Assembly: GCF_002891295.1 (NCBI RefSeq)
Contig: NZ_LGUI01000005.1
Location: 248,001-312,000 of the forward strand
DNA length: 64,000 bases
Reading direction: 5' to 3'
Source of the DNA: Streptomyces eurocidicus
GTDB lineage: Bacteria; Actinomycetota; Actinomycetes; Streptomycetales; Streptomycetaceae
Shown: positions 1-7,157 of the stretch, piece after piece
How the letters are laid out: each line of letters starts with the position of its first letter
How positions within the stretch are numbered: position 1 is the first letter of the stretch
Position numbers and translations under genes: made by a program
Notes under the pieces: generated by a model
Databases searched by the model: none
Told to the model about the DNA's origin: nothing
Seen by the model: only the letters and a program-made list of their open reading frames with translations

Positions 1-278
1 ATGAAGACCTCGGGATCGGCGGTGGTGTGCAGAACGTATCCGGACTTCTCGACGTTCGGCGCACGGCCGTCCTTCCCCTGGCCCCGGTAGTACGCCGCCA
101 TCGCGCTACGGATCTCCTCGCGGCCCACCAGCTTCCTCGGGAAGGCGGCGCCGGCGGGCATGAGCGGCGCCTCGAAGACGCCGTCCGGGGTGAAGTTCTC
201 GGCGAGGGCATCGGCGTTCCGGGTGAACGCGCCGGCGCGCACATGGCTCTCGAAGATCTCCTGCGGGGTTCGGGACAT
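1..278 (-). CDS. SnoaL-like / NTF2-fold protein (3' part missing)
   Basis: The minus strand from the ATG at 278 reads MSRTPQEIFESHVRAGAF, then an acidic FTPDGVFEAPL stretch, the pattern of SnoaL-like NTF2-fold proteins (small cone-shaped barrels used as isomerases, hydrolases or of unknown role). A GGGAGG ribosome binding site lies 6 bases before the start. The gene runs off the left edge, so only about 92 residues are visible. It is divergent from the peroxidase cassette; the 266 bases between them (279-544) hold both promoters but no gene. The family is substrate-diverse, so no reaction is assigned. Confidence 0.75.
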   Translation of the reverse strand, partial: MSRTPQEIFESHVRAGAFTRNADALAENFTPDGVFEAPLMPAGAAFPRKLVGREEIRSAMAAYYRGQGKDGRAPNVEKSGYVLHTTADPEVF

Positions 279-544
279 GAGCGGCCTCCCTGGGCTCGGG
301 CACGGAGGACCACATCATCACAGCGGTGCCTCCGGGAAGGTGGTTTTCGGGGAACGATCACACTCCGCCGGATCGGTGGGCCGCCGCGCCCGGAAACATG
401 GCGAGCCCGGAGACATGGCAAGCCCGGCCGCCGCCTCGGTCCAACGGGAGGCACTTCCACGACACGGCAGACGGATTGCCATCGAGATCGACACCTTCGG
501 TGCAAACTGTGTCCATATTTGCGCCCATATGAAGGAAGCCCACC

Positions 545-583
545 ATGTTCATGGCTACCCGGCTTTTCGACCCACGGGGATGA
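545..583 (+). CDS. 12-codon mini-ORF translationally coupled to DyP peroxidase
   Basis: The ORF reads MFMATRLFDPRG and stops. It has a good ribosome binding site (AAGGAAG at 532-538, 7 bases before the ATG). Its TGA stop at 581-583 overlaps the ATG of the peroxidase at 580 in an ATGA junction. The peroxidase start itself has no convincing ribosome binding site, so translation probably enters through this mini-ORF. It could be a coupling device or a regulatory leader peptide. If the peroxidase instead starts at the in-frame ATG at 529, the mini-ORF is fortuitous. Confidence 0.5.
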   Translation: MFMATRLFDPRG

Positions 584-1965
584 CCGGGCCCACCGCGGGT
601 ACGGTGCCGGCGCTGGAACTGGACGACATCCAGGGCACCGTGCTGCGCCGCCGCCCGGACGACTATCACGGCGTCTATCTGCTGTACCGGATCGACGACC
701 CGGCCGCGACGAAGCGGTCCCTGCGCGAGGTCCTGCCGAAGATCACCAGCGCGGCGGACTGGGAGCTGCCCCGCCCGTACACCCTCAACGTCGCCTTCAC
801 CTACCGGGGCCTGGCCCGGCTGGGTGTGCCGGAGGACTCGCTCGCCTCCTTCTCCGAGGAGTTCCGGGCCGGCATGGCCGCCCGCAAGGAGGTGCTCGGC
901 GACCTCGGCGCCAACGATCCCGGCAACTGGCTCCCTCCACTGGGCGGGGCCGATGTGCACATCGGCGTAATGATCATCGCGAGGGCCCCCGAGGGACTGC
1001 GCGAACCCGTGGACGCGGCCGGCCGGCTGGCCGGGGTGAACCTGGTCTACCGGCTCGACGTCGGTGTCCCGGTCACCGGGCGCGAGCACTTCGGGTTCCG
1101 GGACGGGATCTCCAGTCCACACCTGCTCGGCAGCACCGACGCGCCGCTGCCCGGTCAGGACTCCGTCCAGCCCGGTGAGTTCCTCTTCGGCTACCCGGAC
1201 GAGTCCGGGACCCCGCCACCGGGTCCGGCCCCGGAAGTCCTCGGCCGCAACGGCTGCTACTTGGCCTTCCGCCAGATGCACGCGGACGTCGCCGCGTTCC
1301 GCAGATACCTGCGCGACAACGCCTCCTCCCCCGAGGCCGAGGAACTGCTCGCGGCGAAGTTCGTCGGCCGCTGGCGCAGTGGTGCGCCGCTCGCGCTGGC
1401 CCCGGACCACGACGATCCGGAACTGGGCGCCGACCCCATGCGCAACAACGACTTCCGCTACCACGAGGACCCGCGGGGGCTGCGCGTCCCGCGCGGCGCG
1501 CACATCCGGCGCGCCAACCCGAGGGACGGCCTCACGGACACCGTGGTCGCGGTCAACATCCACCGCGTGCTGCGGCGCGGTGCCGCCTACGGCCCGCCGC
1601 TGCCCGACGGGATCCTCGAGGACGACGGTGCGGAGCGCGGGATCATCTTCGTCTTCCTGGGCGCCAGCCTGTCCCGGCAGTTCGAGTTCGTGCAGCAGGT
1701 GTGGCTCAACGACGGCGACTTCGCCGGCCTCGGCGCCGAGCGGGACCCGCTGATCGGCGACAACGACGGCACGGGCGTCCACACCGTCCCGGCCACGCCG
1801 GTCCGCCGCAGGCTCACCGGGCTGCCCCGGTTCGTGACCGTGCGCGGCGGCGAGTACTGCTTCCTGCCCGGCCTGACCGCGCTGAAGTGGCTCACCACGC
1901 TGCCCGACACGGCCGCGAAGCCCGCCACCACCCCACCCACATCGATGCCGGAGAGTGACAGGTGA
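580..1965 (+). CDS. Dyp-type heme peroxidase
   Basis: This 461-residue protein is a dye-decolorizing peroxidase, which oxidises substrates with H2O2 through heme. The distal GxxDG motif is present as GFRDG with catalytic Asp175, and the proximal heme ligand region reads GAHIRRANPR with His308. The C-terminal block around FVFLGASLSRQFEFVQQVW is typical of the longer DyP classes. No Tat or Sec signal is seen, so it is probably cytoplasmic or encapsulated. I chose the ATG at 580 because it overlaps the stop of a well-initiated mini-ORF; ATG 529 is an alternative. Its stop overlaps the GTG of the catalase-family gene (GTGA), so the two are translated together. The native substrate is not evident. 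Confidence 0.9.
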   Translation: MTGPTAGTVPALELDDIQGTVLRRRPDDYHGVYLLYRIDDPAATKRSLREVLPKITSAADWELPRPYTLNVAFTYRGLARLGVPEDSLASFSEEFRAGMAARKEVLGDLGANDPGNWLPPLGGADVHIGVMIIARAPEGLREPVDAAGRLAGVNLVYRLDVGVPVTGREHFGFRDGISSPHLLGSTDAPLPGQDSVQPGEFLFGYPDESGTPPPGPAPEVLGRNGCYLAFRQMHADVAAFRRYLRDNASSPEAEELLAAKFVGRWRSGAPLALAPDHDDPELGADPMRNNDFRYHEDPRGLRVPRGAHIRRANPRDGLTDTVVAVNIHRVLRRGAAYGPPLPDGILEDDGAERGIIFVFLGASLSRQFEFVQQVWLNDGDFAGLGAERDPLIGDNDGTGVHTVPATPVRRRLTGLPRFVTVRGGEYCFLPGLTALKWLTTLPDTAAKPATTPPTSMPESDR

Positions 1966-3104
1966 CATCACCGGAGCTGGACTTCACCCCTGTGCGGTAC
2001 GCGCCCGACATCGCGCCACCGGAACCTGATCTCGATCGGAGCATGCGTCGGATCATCGAGGTCATCGAGGACTTCGAGCGGGGTTCGGTGGAGGGCGAGG
2101 GCCGCGCGGTCCGCTTCGCCCACGCGAAGGCGTACGGGCTGGTGCGCGGCACGTTCGAGATCCTCGACGGCGTCCCGCCCGAGTACGCCCAGGGCGTCTA
2201 CGGCAGGCCCGGGACGCACGACGCGCTGGTCCGCTACTCCAACGGGCTGTCCCACCTGGGCGCCGACCGGATGCTGGGCAACATCGTGGGCATGGCGACC
2301 AAGGTGTTCGGGATGGAGTCCACCACCACCCTGCCCGACGAGGCCATGAGCCGCACCATGGACTTCAACATGATCAACGGGCCCGTCTTCTTCTGCAACA
2401 CGGCGGCGCACTACACATTCCTGGCGAAGCTCTTCATCGACCTGCCGAAGTACCGGCAGAGCGGCCGCCGGGGCAACCACCAGATGTTCCACGACTGGGT
2501 CACCGGGTACGGCACGCTGCCCGCGTCCGAATGGGCCTGGGACGAGCTCGGCGCGATGCTCCGGCTGGGCGAACGGGCCCGGTGGCAGAACCTCCTCCTC
2601 TCCTCGTTCTTCTCGATGGGAGCGGTGCGCCACGGCGACTACGTGGCCAAACTGCGCATCCGCCCCACGGACGACTCGGCCGCCCGCGTACGGACCCGCG
2701 GCCTCGACCCGACGGGCCGGGACGAGGTCTTCCGCCCCGCCCTGGTCGGCGAACTCGCCGGGGCGGAGCACGAGTTCGACTTTCAGGTGCAGCTGTGCGC
2801 GTCCCTGGAGACCATGCCCGTCGACGACCTCACCGTCGAATGGGAGGAGCACGAGTCCCCGTTCGTGACCGTCGCCAGACTGCGCTTCCCCCGCCAGGAC
2901 ATCGGCGGCGAGGAGAACCTCGCCGCCGCCGACGCGCTCTCGTTCACACCGTGGCGTTGCCCGCCCGAGCACGTACCGCTCGGCTCGATCCAGACCGTCC
3001 GCAAAGAGGTGTACCGGCACTCGTCGTCGCTGCGCCACCGGCTGAACGGTCAGCACCGCGCCGAGCCGGCCTCGGCGGCGGACGTGCTTCCCGACCGGTC
3101 CTGA
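1962..3104 (+). CDS. catalase-family heme protein
   Basis: A 380-residue member of the catalase superfamily, shorter than classical catalases (about 480 or more). Hallmarks visible: a distal-His segment RFAHAKAYG (His54) followed by RGTFEI, a VRYSNG segment matching the catalase vRFSt block, an NGPVFF distal-Asn-like segment, and a proximal RxxxY (Arg347, Tyr351) near the C-terminus. Proteins of this compact type may act as peroxidases or on fatty-acid hydroperoxides, like catalase-related allene oxide synthases, rather than as true catalases; the sequence does not decide this. The GTG start overlaps the DyP stop by four bases. Coupling to a DyP peroxidase suggests a shared peroxide-dependent pathway. 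Confidence 0.8.
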   Translation: MTSPELDFTPVRYAPDIAPPEPDLDRSMRRIIEVIEDFERGSVEGEGRAVRFAHAKAYGLVRGTFEILDGVPPEYAQGVYGRPGTHDALVRYSNGLSHLGADRMLGNIVGMATKVFGMESTTTLPDEAMSRTMDFNMINGPVFFCNTAAHYTFLAKLFIDLPKYRQSGRRGNHQMFHDWVTGYGTLPASEWAWDELGAMLRLGERARWQNLLLSSFFSMGAVRHGDYVAKLRIRPTDDSAARVRTRGLDPTGRDEVFRPALVGELAGAEHEFDFQVQLCASLETMPVDDLTVEWEEHESPFVTVARLRFPRQDIGGEENLAAADALSFTPWRCPPEHVPLGSIQTVRKEVYRHSSSLRHRLNGQHRAEPASAADVLPDRS

Positions 3105-3128
3105 CGCCTCCTCGAAAAGGAAACCCGG

Positions 3129-3686
3129 ATGTACGACTTCGATCCGTCGACCTATCAGCCGATCTCCCCGGACGTACCGGTCGAGGAGATCGCCAAGAAC
3201 TTCCAGCACCCCCGCACCCAGACCGACGGAGTCGGCCTGCGGGCGGTGAACCGGTCCGAGTTCACCCTGCTGGCACCGGTCATCCAGCCGACCGGACCCG
3301 CCGTCTTCCTGGAGCGCGCCGAGAAGGCGTGCATCGAGGCGCCGTACTGGGAGAACCGTCTCGGGACCGTCCACGACCTGCGTGTCGCGCTCGTCGACGA
3401 CGGCCGGCAAGTGCTGTTCTGCGCCACCTACAGCGACGAGTTCAAGCCTTACGTCATCGACGTCATCCGCTTCGCCACCCCTTGGATCGACTACATGTTC
3501 ACCGACGTCGCGGTCGGTTACCCGGGGCTGGCCTCCGACGAGGCGATCGGCTACATCACGAAGCACCAGGTGCAGGCCCATGTCTGGTACGGGGGACCGA
3601 ACCCGGAGGCCAGTCCCAGGGACATCGCCAAGGGCCTCGCGGTGGCCTCCGCGTTCGACGGCCTTCTGGACGCGGCCCAGGGCTGA
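3129..3686 (+). CDS. small partner protein of the DyP/catalase cassette, possible ferredoxin-like fold
   Basis: A 185-residue soluble protein 24 bases after the catalase-family gene, with an AAGGAAA ribosome binding site before the ATG. I do not recognise a named family. The middle portion (HDLRVALVDDGRQVLFCATY, then DEFKPYVIDVIRF) resembles the alternating strands and helices of dimeric alpha-beta-barrel or ferredoxin-like folds, which also make up DyP peroxidases. There are no signal peptide, membrane segments or cysteine clusters. Its position as third gene of a tightly packed cassette suggests it works with the two hemoproteins, for example as an accessory subunit. No function is assigned. 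Confidence 0.65.
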   Translation: MYDFDPSTYQPISPDVPVEEIAKNFQHPRTQTDGVGLRAVNRSEFTLLAPVIQPTGPAVFLERAEKACIEAPYWENRLGTVHDLRVALVDDGRQVLFCATYSDEFKPYVIDVIRFATPWIDYMFTDVAVGYPGLASDEAIGYITKHQVQAHVWYGGPNPEASPRDIAKGLAVASAFDGLLDAAQG

Positions 3687-4120
3687 CCCGTCTCCGGCTC
3701 CCAGGTGCTCACCGGCCCGGCGGGGCCTCGGGCACGCGAGCGTTACCGGCCCCCGGCACCCGCCGTCCGGGAGGAGCACCCACGGCGGTTTTGTATCGGA
3801 TACGTATCAGGAAGCGCTTGATCGCCCATCGGATCCGCGCTCCCGCCCTCGGCGAAGGGGCCCGGCACAGGCCCGCGAAGAGCTGGAGAGCCCCGGCACC
3901 ACCGGTCGCCCGATCCCGGCGACACCCGGCCTGACCTGGTACTCAGCGAACGAAGAGGAAAGGGAGGGGCCGCGGGAACCGGCGCCGCCGCTCCCCCGCG
4001 CGACGCGGTCGCCGCATCTGACGTCTGCCGTATCGTTCCCACAGGTCACCGATCGTGCGTACGACCGGGGCCCGTGTCCCGCCCGGACCATCCACGCATT
4101 CGTACAGGAGTTGCCTGCCC
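3687..4120 (+). other. 434-base intergenic region with no recognised gene
   Basis: This stretch separates the peroxidase cassette from the two-component/ABC operon. Open frames on both strands here lack codon bias and recognisable motifs. It contains the GTATC/GATAC repeat at 3793-3808 and probably the promoter of the downstream operon. Confidence 0.5.
3793..3808. promoter_or_regulatory. alternating GTATC/GATAC palindrome, possible operator
   Basis: The bases GTATCGGATACGTATC contain two overlapping inverted repeats, GTATC-G-GATAC and the perfect 10-mer GATACGTATC. It sits in an AT-richer patch about 310 bases before the response regulator gene. It may be a regulator site for that operon; the regulator is unknown. 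Confidence 0.3.
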
Positions 4121-4858
4121 GTGTCCTCGTCCACCCCGGCCGGGGTCTCGTCGCGCCCTGTTCGCGTGCTGCTGGTGGAGGACGACGACCTGATGCGCCG
4201 GTCCTTCACCGTCGCCCTGGAGCGCTACGGCTACGGGATGAGGGCCGCGGCCGACGGGCTCACGGGGCTCGAACTCTTCCGGGACGAGCACTTCGACCTG
4301 CTGATCCTGGATGTGATGCTGCCCGGCCTGGACGGCATCGGCCTGTGCCGCAGGGTCCGGGAGACCAGCCTGGTGCCCGTTCTGATGATGTCCGCCCGCG
4401 GTGACGGGCTCGACGTCGTCGCCGGCCTGGAGGCCGGAGCGGACGACTACGTGGTCAAGCCGGTGGACACCTATGTCCTCGTCGCACGCATCCGCTCGCT
4501 GCTGCGAAGGGCGACCTACGCGCCCGCCCCGGGCCCCGGACACGGCGCGGTCGAGGGGCCGCCGTCCGAGGGCGGGATGCCGGCGTTCGGCGACCTGACC
4601 ATCGACACCGCCGGTATGGAGGTGTTCGTCGCCGGGAAACCCGTGGCGCTGACCCCCACCGAACTGAAGCTGCTCCTCGAGTTCGCCGCCCACCCCGGCG
4701 TCGTACTGGAGCGGCACACCCTGCTGCGCAACGTCTGGGAGTACGGCTGGGACGGCGACAGCCGGGTCGTGGACCTGTGCGTGCAGCGGCTGCGCAAAAA
4801 GCTGGGGCGGGAGCGGATCGAGACGGTCCGCGGCTTCGGCTACAAGCTCAGGCGCTGA
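4121..4858 (+). CDS. OmpR-family two-component response regulator
   Basis: A 245-residue response regulator. The receiver domain starts at VRVLLVEDDD, with the phosphoacceptor Asp64 in LLILDVMLPG and the conserved Lys in VVKPVD. A winged-helix DNA-binding domain follows (VALTPTELKLL, then DLCVQRLRKKLG and IETVRGFGYKL). The GTG at 4121 is preferred because CAGGAG lies 10 bases upstream. The kinase begins 5 bases after its stop and an ABC exporter follows, so it very likely controls that exporter in response to an envelope or drug signal. Confidence 0.92.
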   Translation: MSSSTPAGVSSRPVRVLLVEDDDLMRRSFTVALERYGYGMRAAADGLTGLELFRDEHFDLLILDVMLPGLDGIGLCRRVRETSLVPVLMMSARGDGLDVVAGLEAGADDYVVKPVDTYVLVARIRSLLRRATYAPAPGPGHGAVEGPPSEGGMPAFGDLTIDTAGMEVFVAGKPVALTPTELKLLLEFAAHPGVVLERHTLLRNVWEYGWDGDSRVVDLCVQRLRKKLGRERIETVRGFGYKLRR

Positions 4859-4863
4859 GGCCG

Positions 4864-6135
4864 GTGCGTCCGTTCCAGCGGCTCCGCCCGGCCCTCGCCT
4901 CCCTGCGGTGGAAGATCGCCGCGCTGGCCGCGGCCACGGCATGCCTGGTCATGGCCGTGGTGGGCGTCCTGGTGCACGTGTGGATCGCACAGGACATCCG
5001 CGACCGCGCCGAAGCGCAGGCGTTCAACACCGTCTACTCGGCCATGGAGGTCCACCGGCGTACCGGAACGCCGGCGGACGGCGCCGAGCTCGACCCGGCC
5101 GACCTGCCCGTAGCGCTGCGCCACCCGGCCGACGGCGACCGGCACACGGCCTACGACGGGCGCGTCGAGGGGAATCTGGGGCCGAGCGTCTGGGCCGCCC
5201 AGCGGACCGGCGGGCCGGACAGCCCGGTGCTCGCCGTCCGGGTCAACATGGGCCCGCAGCTCCACACCCTGCGCCGGCTCGACGTGATCATGACTGTCGC
5301 CTCGCTGCTCGCGCTCGCGGCGGCCGTGCCCCTGGCGGTCTACGGGGCCGGGCTGCTCGGCCGCCGGCTGCGGCGGGTCTCCGAGACCGCGGGCCGGATC
5401 GCCGCCGGGGACCTCGACGCCCGGACCGGACCCACCAAGGGCGGCGACGAGGTGGCCGACATCGCCGCGACCGTCGACCTCATGGCCGACAGCCTCGGCC
5501 ACCGGCTGCGCACGGAGCGCCGGTTCACCGCGGACGTGGCGCATGAGCTGCGCACCCCCGTCGGCGGTCTGCTGGCCGCCGCCGACCTGCTGCCGCCCGG
5601 CGAGACGGAGGATCTGCTCCGGGCCCGGGTGCGCGATCTGCGCGGCCTGGTCGAGGACCTGCTGGAGATCTCCCGGCTGGACGCGGGCGCCGAACAGCCC
5701 GTACGCGCCCGGGTGCCGCTCGGCGCCGTCGTCTCCGAGGCCGTACTGCGCACCGGGTTCGATACCGAGGTCACCGTCACCGGGACACCGGGCGCCGAAG
5801 CCGACCGGGGCGGGGAGACCGTCGAAACCGACCCCCGCCGCCTGGAGCGGATCGTCGGCAACCTCGTCGCCAACGCCCACCGGCACGGCGACGCCCCGGT
5901 ACGGGTCACCGTCGAGGGCCGTACGGTCGTCGTGCGCGACCACGGCGCCGGCTTCCCCCCGGACCTGCTGCTGCACGGCCCGCGCCGGTTCCACACGGGC
6001 GCGGCGGAGCGCGGCACGGGTCACGGCCTGGGCCTGACCATCGCCCTGGGACAAGCCCGGCTCCTGGGCGCCGAGCTGCGCTTCGACAACGCCCCCGACG
6101 GCGGCGCCGTCGCCACCCTGCGCCTGCCGGCCTGA
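4864..6135 (+). CDS. sensor histidine kinase of the ABC-exporter operon
   Basis: A 423-residue membrane kinase starting at GTG 4864. One membrane segment near residues 16-40, an extracytoplasmic loop of about 100 residues, a second segment near 145-165, then a HAMP linker (RIAAGDLDAR). The HisKA box is FTADVAHELRTP with phosphoacceptor His227. The ATPase domain has an N box (NLVANAHRHG), DHGAGF and GTGHGLGLTIA. It partners the response regulator five bases upstream. The signal is unknown; kinases linked to FtsX-type exporters often sense cell-envelope-active peptides. Confidence 0.92.
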   Translation: MRPFQRLRPALASLRWKIAALAAATACLVMAVVGVLVHVWIAQDIRDRAEAQAFNTVYSAMEVHRRTGTPADGAELDPADLPVALRHPADGDRHTAYDGRVEGNLGPSVWAAQRTGGPDSPVLAVRVNMGPQLHTLRRLDVIMTVASLLALAAAVPLAVYGAGLLGRRLRRVSETAGRIAAGDLDARTGPTKGGDEVADIAATVDLMADSLGHRLRTERRFTADVAHELRTPVGGLLAAADLLPPGETEDLLRARVRDLRGLVEDLLEISRLDAGAEQPVRARVPLGAVVSEAVLRTGFDTEVTVTGTPGAEADRGGETVETDPRRLERIVGNLVANAHRHGDAPVRVTVEGRTVVVRDHGAGFPPDLLLHGPRRFHTGAAERGTGHGLGLTIALGQARLLGAELRFDNAPDGGAVATLRLPA

Positions 6136-6263
6136 CCGGCCGGCCCCCGCCCATACACAACTGCCGCGAAGCGGAGCGGCCACCGATACACAGTGGCTCA
6201 GGCCCCGATACGTTCCCCCGGCACCCTTCGAAGTGCACCTTTCCGCACCGAAGAGGAGTCCCT

Positions 6264-7046
6264 GTGACCGCCGACCCCTTTGCCCCGCACGCGCTGCGCA
6301 CGACGCCCGGGATCGCGGCCGCCACCACCGACCTGACGAAGGTCCACGGCAGCGGCGACACCCGGGTCGTGGCCCTGGACCGGGTCAGCATCGAATTCCG
6401 CGAGGGCGAGTTCACCGCGATCATGGGCCCCTCCGGCTGCGGCAAGTCCACCCTGATGCACTGCGCCGCCGGGCTCGACTCCCCCAGCTCCGGCTCCGTG
6501 CGCGTCGGCACCACCGAGCTGAGCGCTCTCGACGACCGGCAGCTCACACAGCTGCGCCGCGACCGGATCGGCTTTGTCTTCCAGGCGTTCAACCTGCTGC
6601 CGACGCTGACCGCGCTGGAGAACATCACGCTGCCGCTGTCCATCGCGGGGCGCCGCCCCGACCAGCAGTGGCTGGACCGTGTGGTCGCCATGGTCGGCCT
6701 CTCCCAGCGCCTCGGCCACCGGCCCGCGCAGCTGTCCGGCGGACAGCAGCAGCGCGTCGCCGTCGCCCGCGCCCTGGCCTCGCGCCCCGCGATCGTCTTC
6801 GGTGACGAGCCCACCGGCAACCTCGACTCCCGCGCCGGGGCCGAGGTCCTCGGCTTCCTGCGCGAATCGGTACGCGAACTGGGCCGGACCGTGGTCATGG
6901 TCACCCACGACCCCGTCGCCGCCGGCTACGCCGACCGCGTCGTCTTCCTCTCCGACGGCCGCCTGGTCGACGAGATGACCCGCCCCACCCCGGACCGGGT
7001 CCTGGACCGGATGAAGGCTTTCGACACCCGGGCACACACCGGCTGA
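6264..7046 (+). CDS. ABC transporter ATP-binding protein (MacB/LolD type)
   Basis: A 260-residue nucleotide-binding protein. Walker A is GPSGCGKST, the Q loop lies in FVFQAFNLLPTLTALENI, the signature is LSGGQQQRVAVARAL, Walker B is IVFGDEPTGNLDS, and the switch His lies in MVTHDP. The FNLLPTLTALENI segment is typical of MacB/LolD ATPases that drive FtsX-type permeases by mechanotransmission. The GTG start has a GAGGAG ribosome binding site. It powers the permease that follows. Confidence 0.93.
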   Translation: MTADPFAPHALRTTPGIAAATTDLTKVHGSGDTRVVALDRVSIEFREGEFTAIMGPSGCGKSTLMHCAAGLDSPSSGSVRVGTTELSALDDRQLTQLRRDRIGFVFQAFNLLPTLTALENITLPLSIAGRRPDQQWLDRVVAMVGLSQRLGHRPAQLSGGQQQRVAVARALASRPAIVFGDEPTGNLDSRAGAEVLGFLRESVRELGRTVVMVTHDPVAAGYADRVVFLSDGRLVDEMTRPTPDRVLDRMKAFDTRAHTG

Positions 7047-7157
7047 CCGCGCGCACCGGCCGACCGGTCCACGCGCCGGCCGACCGGCTCGCCCGCCGGC
7101 TGTTCCGGCCGTGCCGCACCCACCTCGCTCCCTCTCCCCCGTTCCCGAAAGCTGCCC

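Noticed and set aside
358..1971. Long minus-strand ORFs opposite the DyP and catalase-family genes
   Set aside because: Their third-base composition is not that of coding DNA here, and the opposing plus-strand frames encode clear families. They are shadow frames from GC-rich codon bias.
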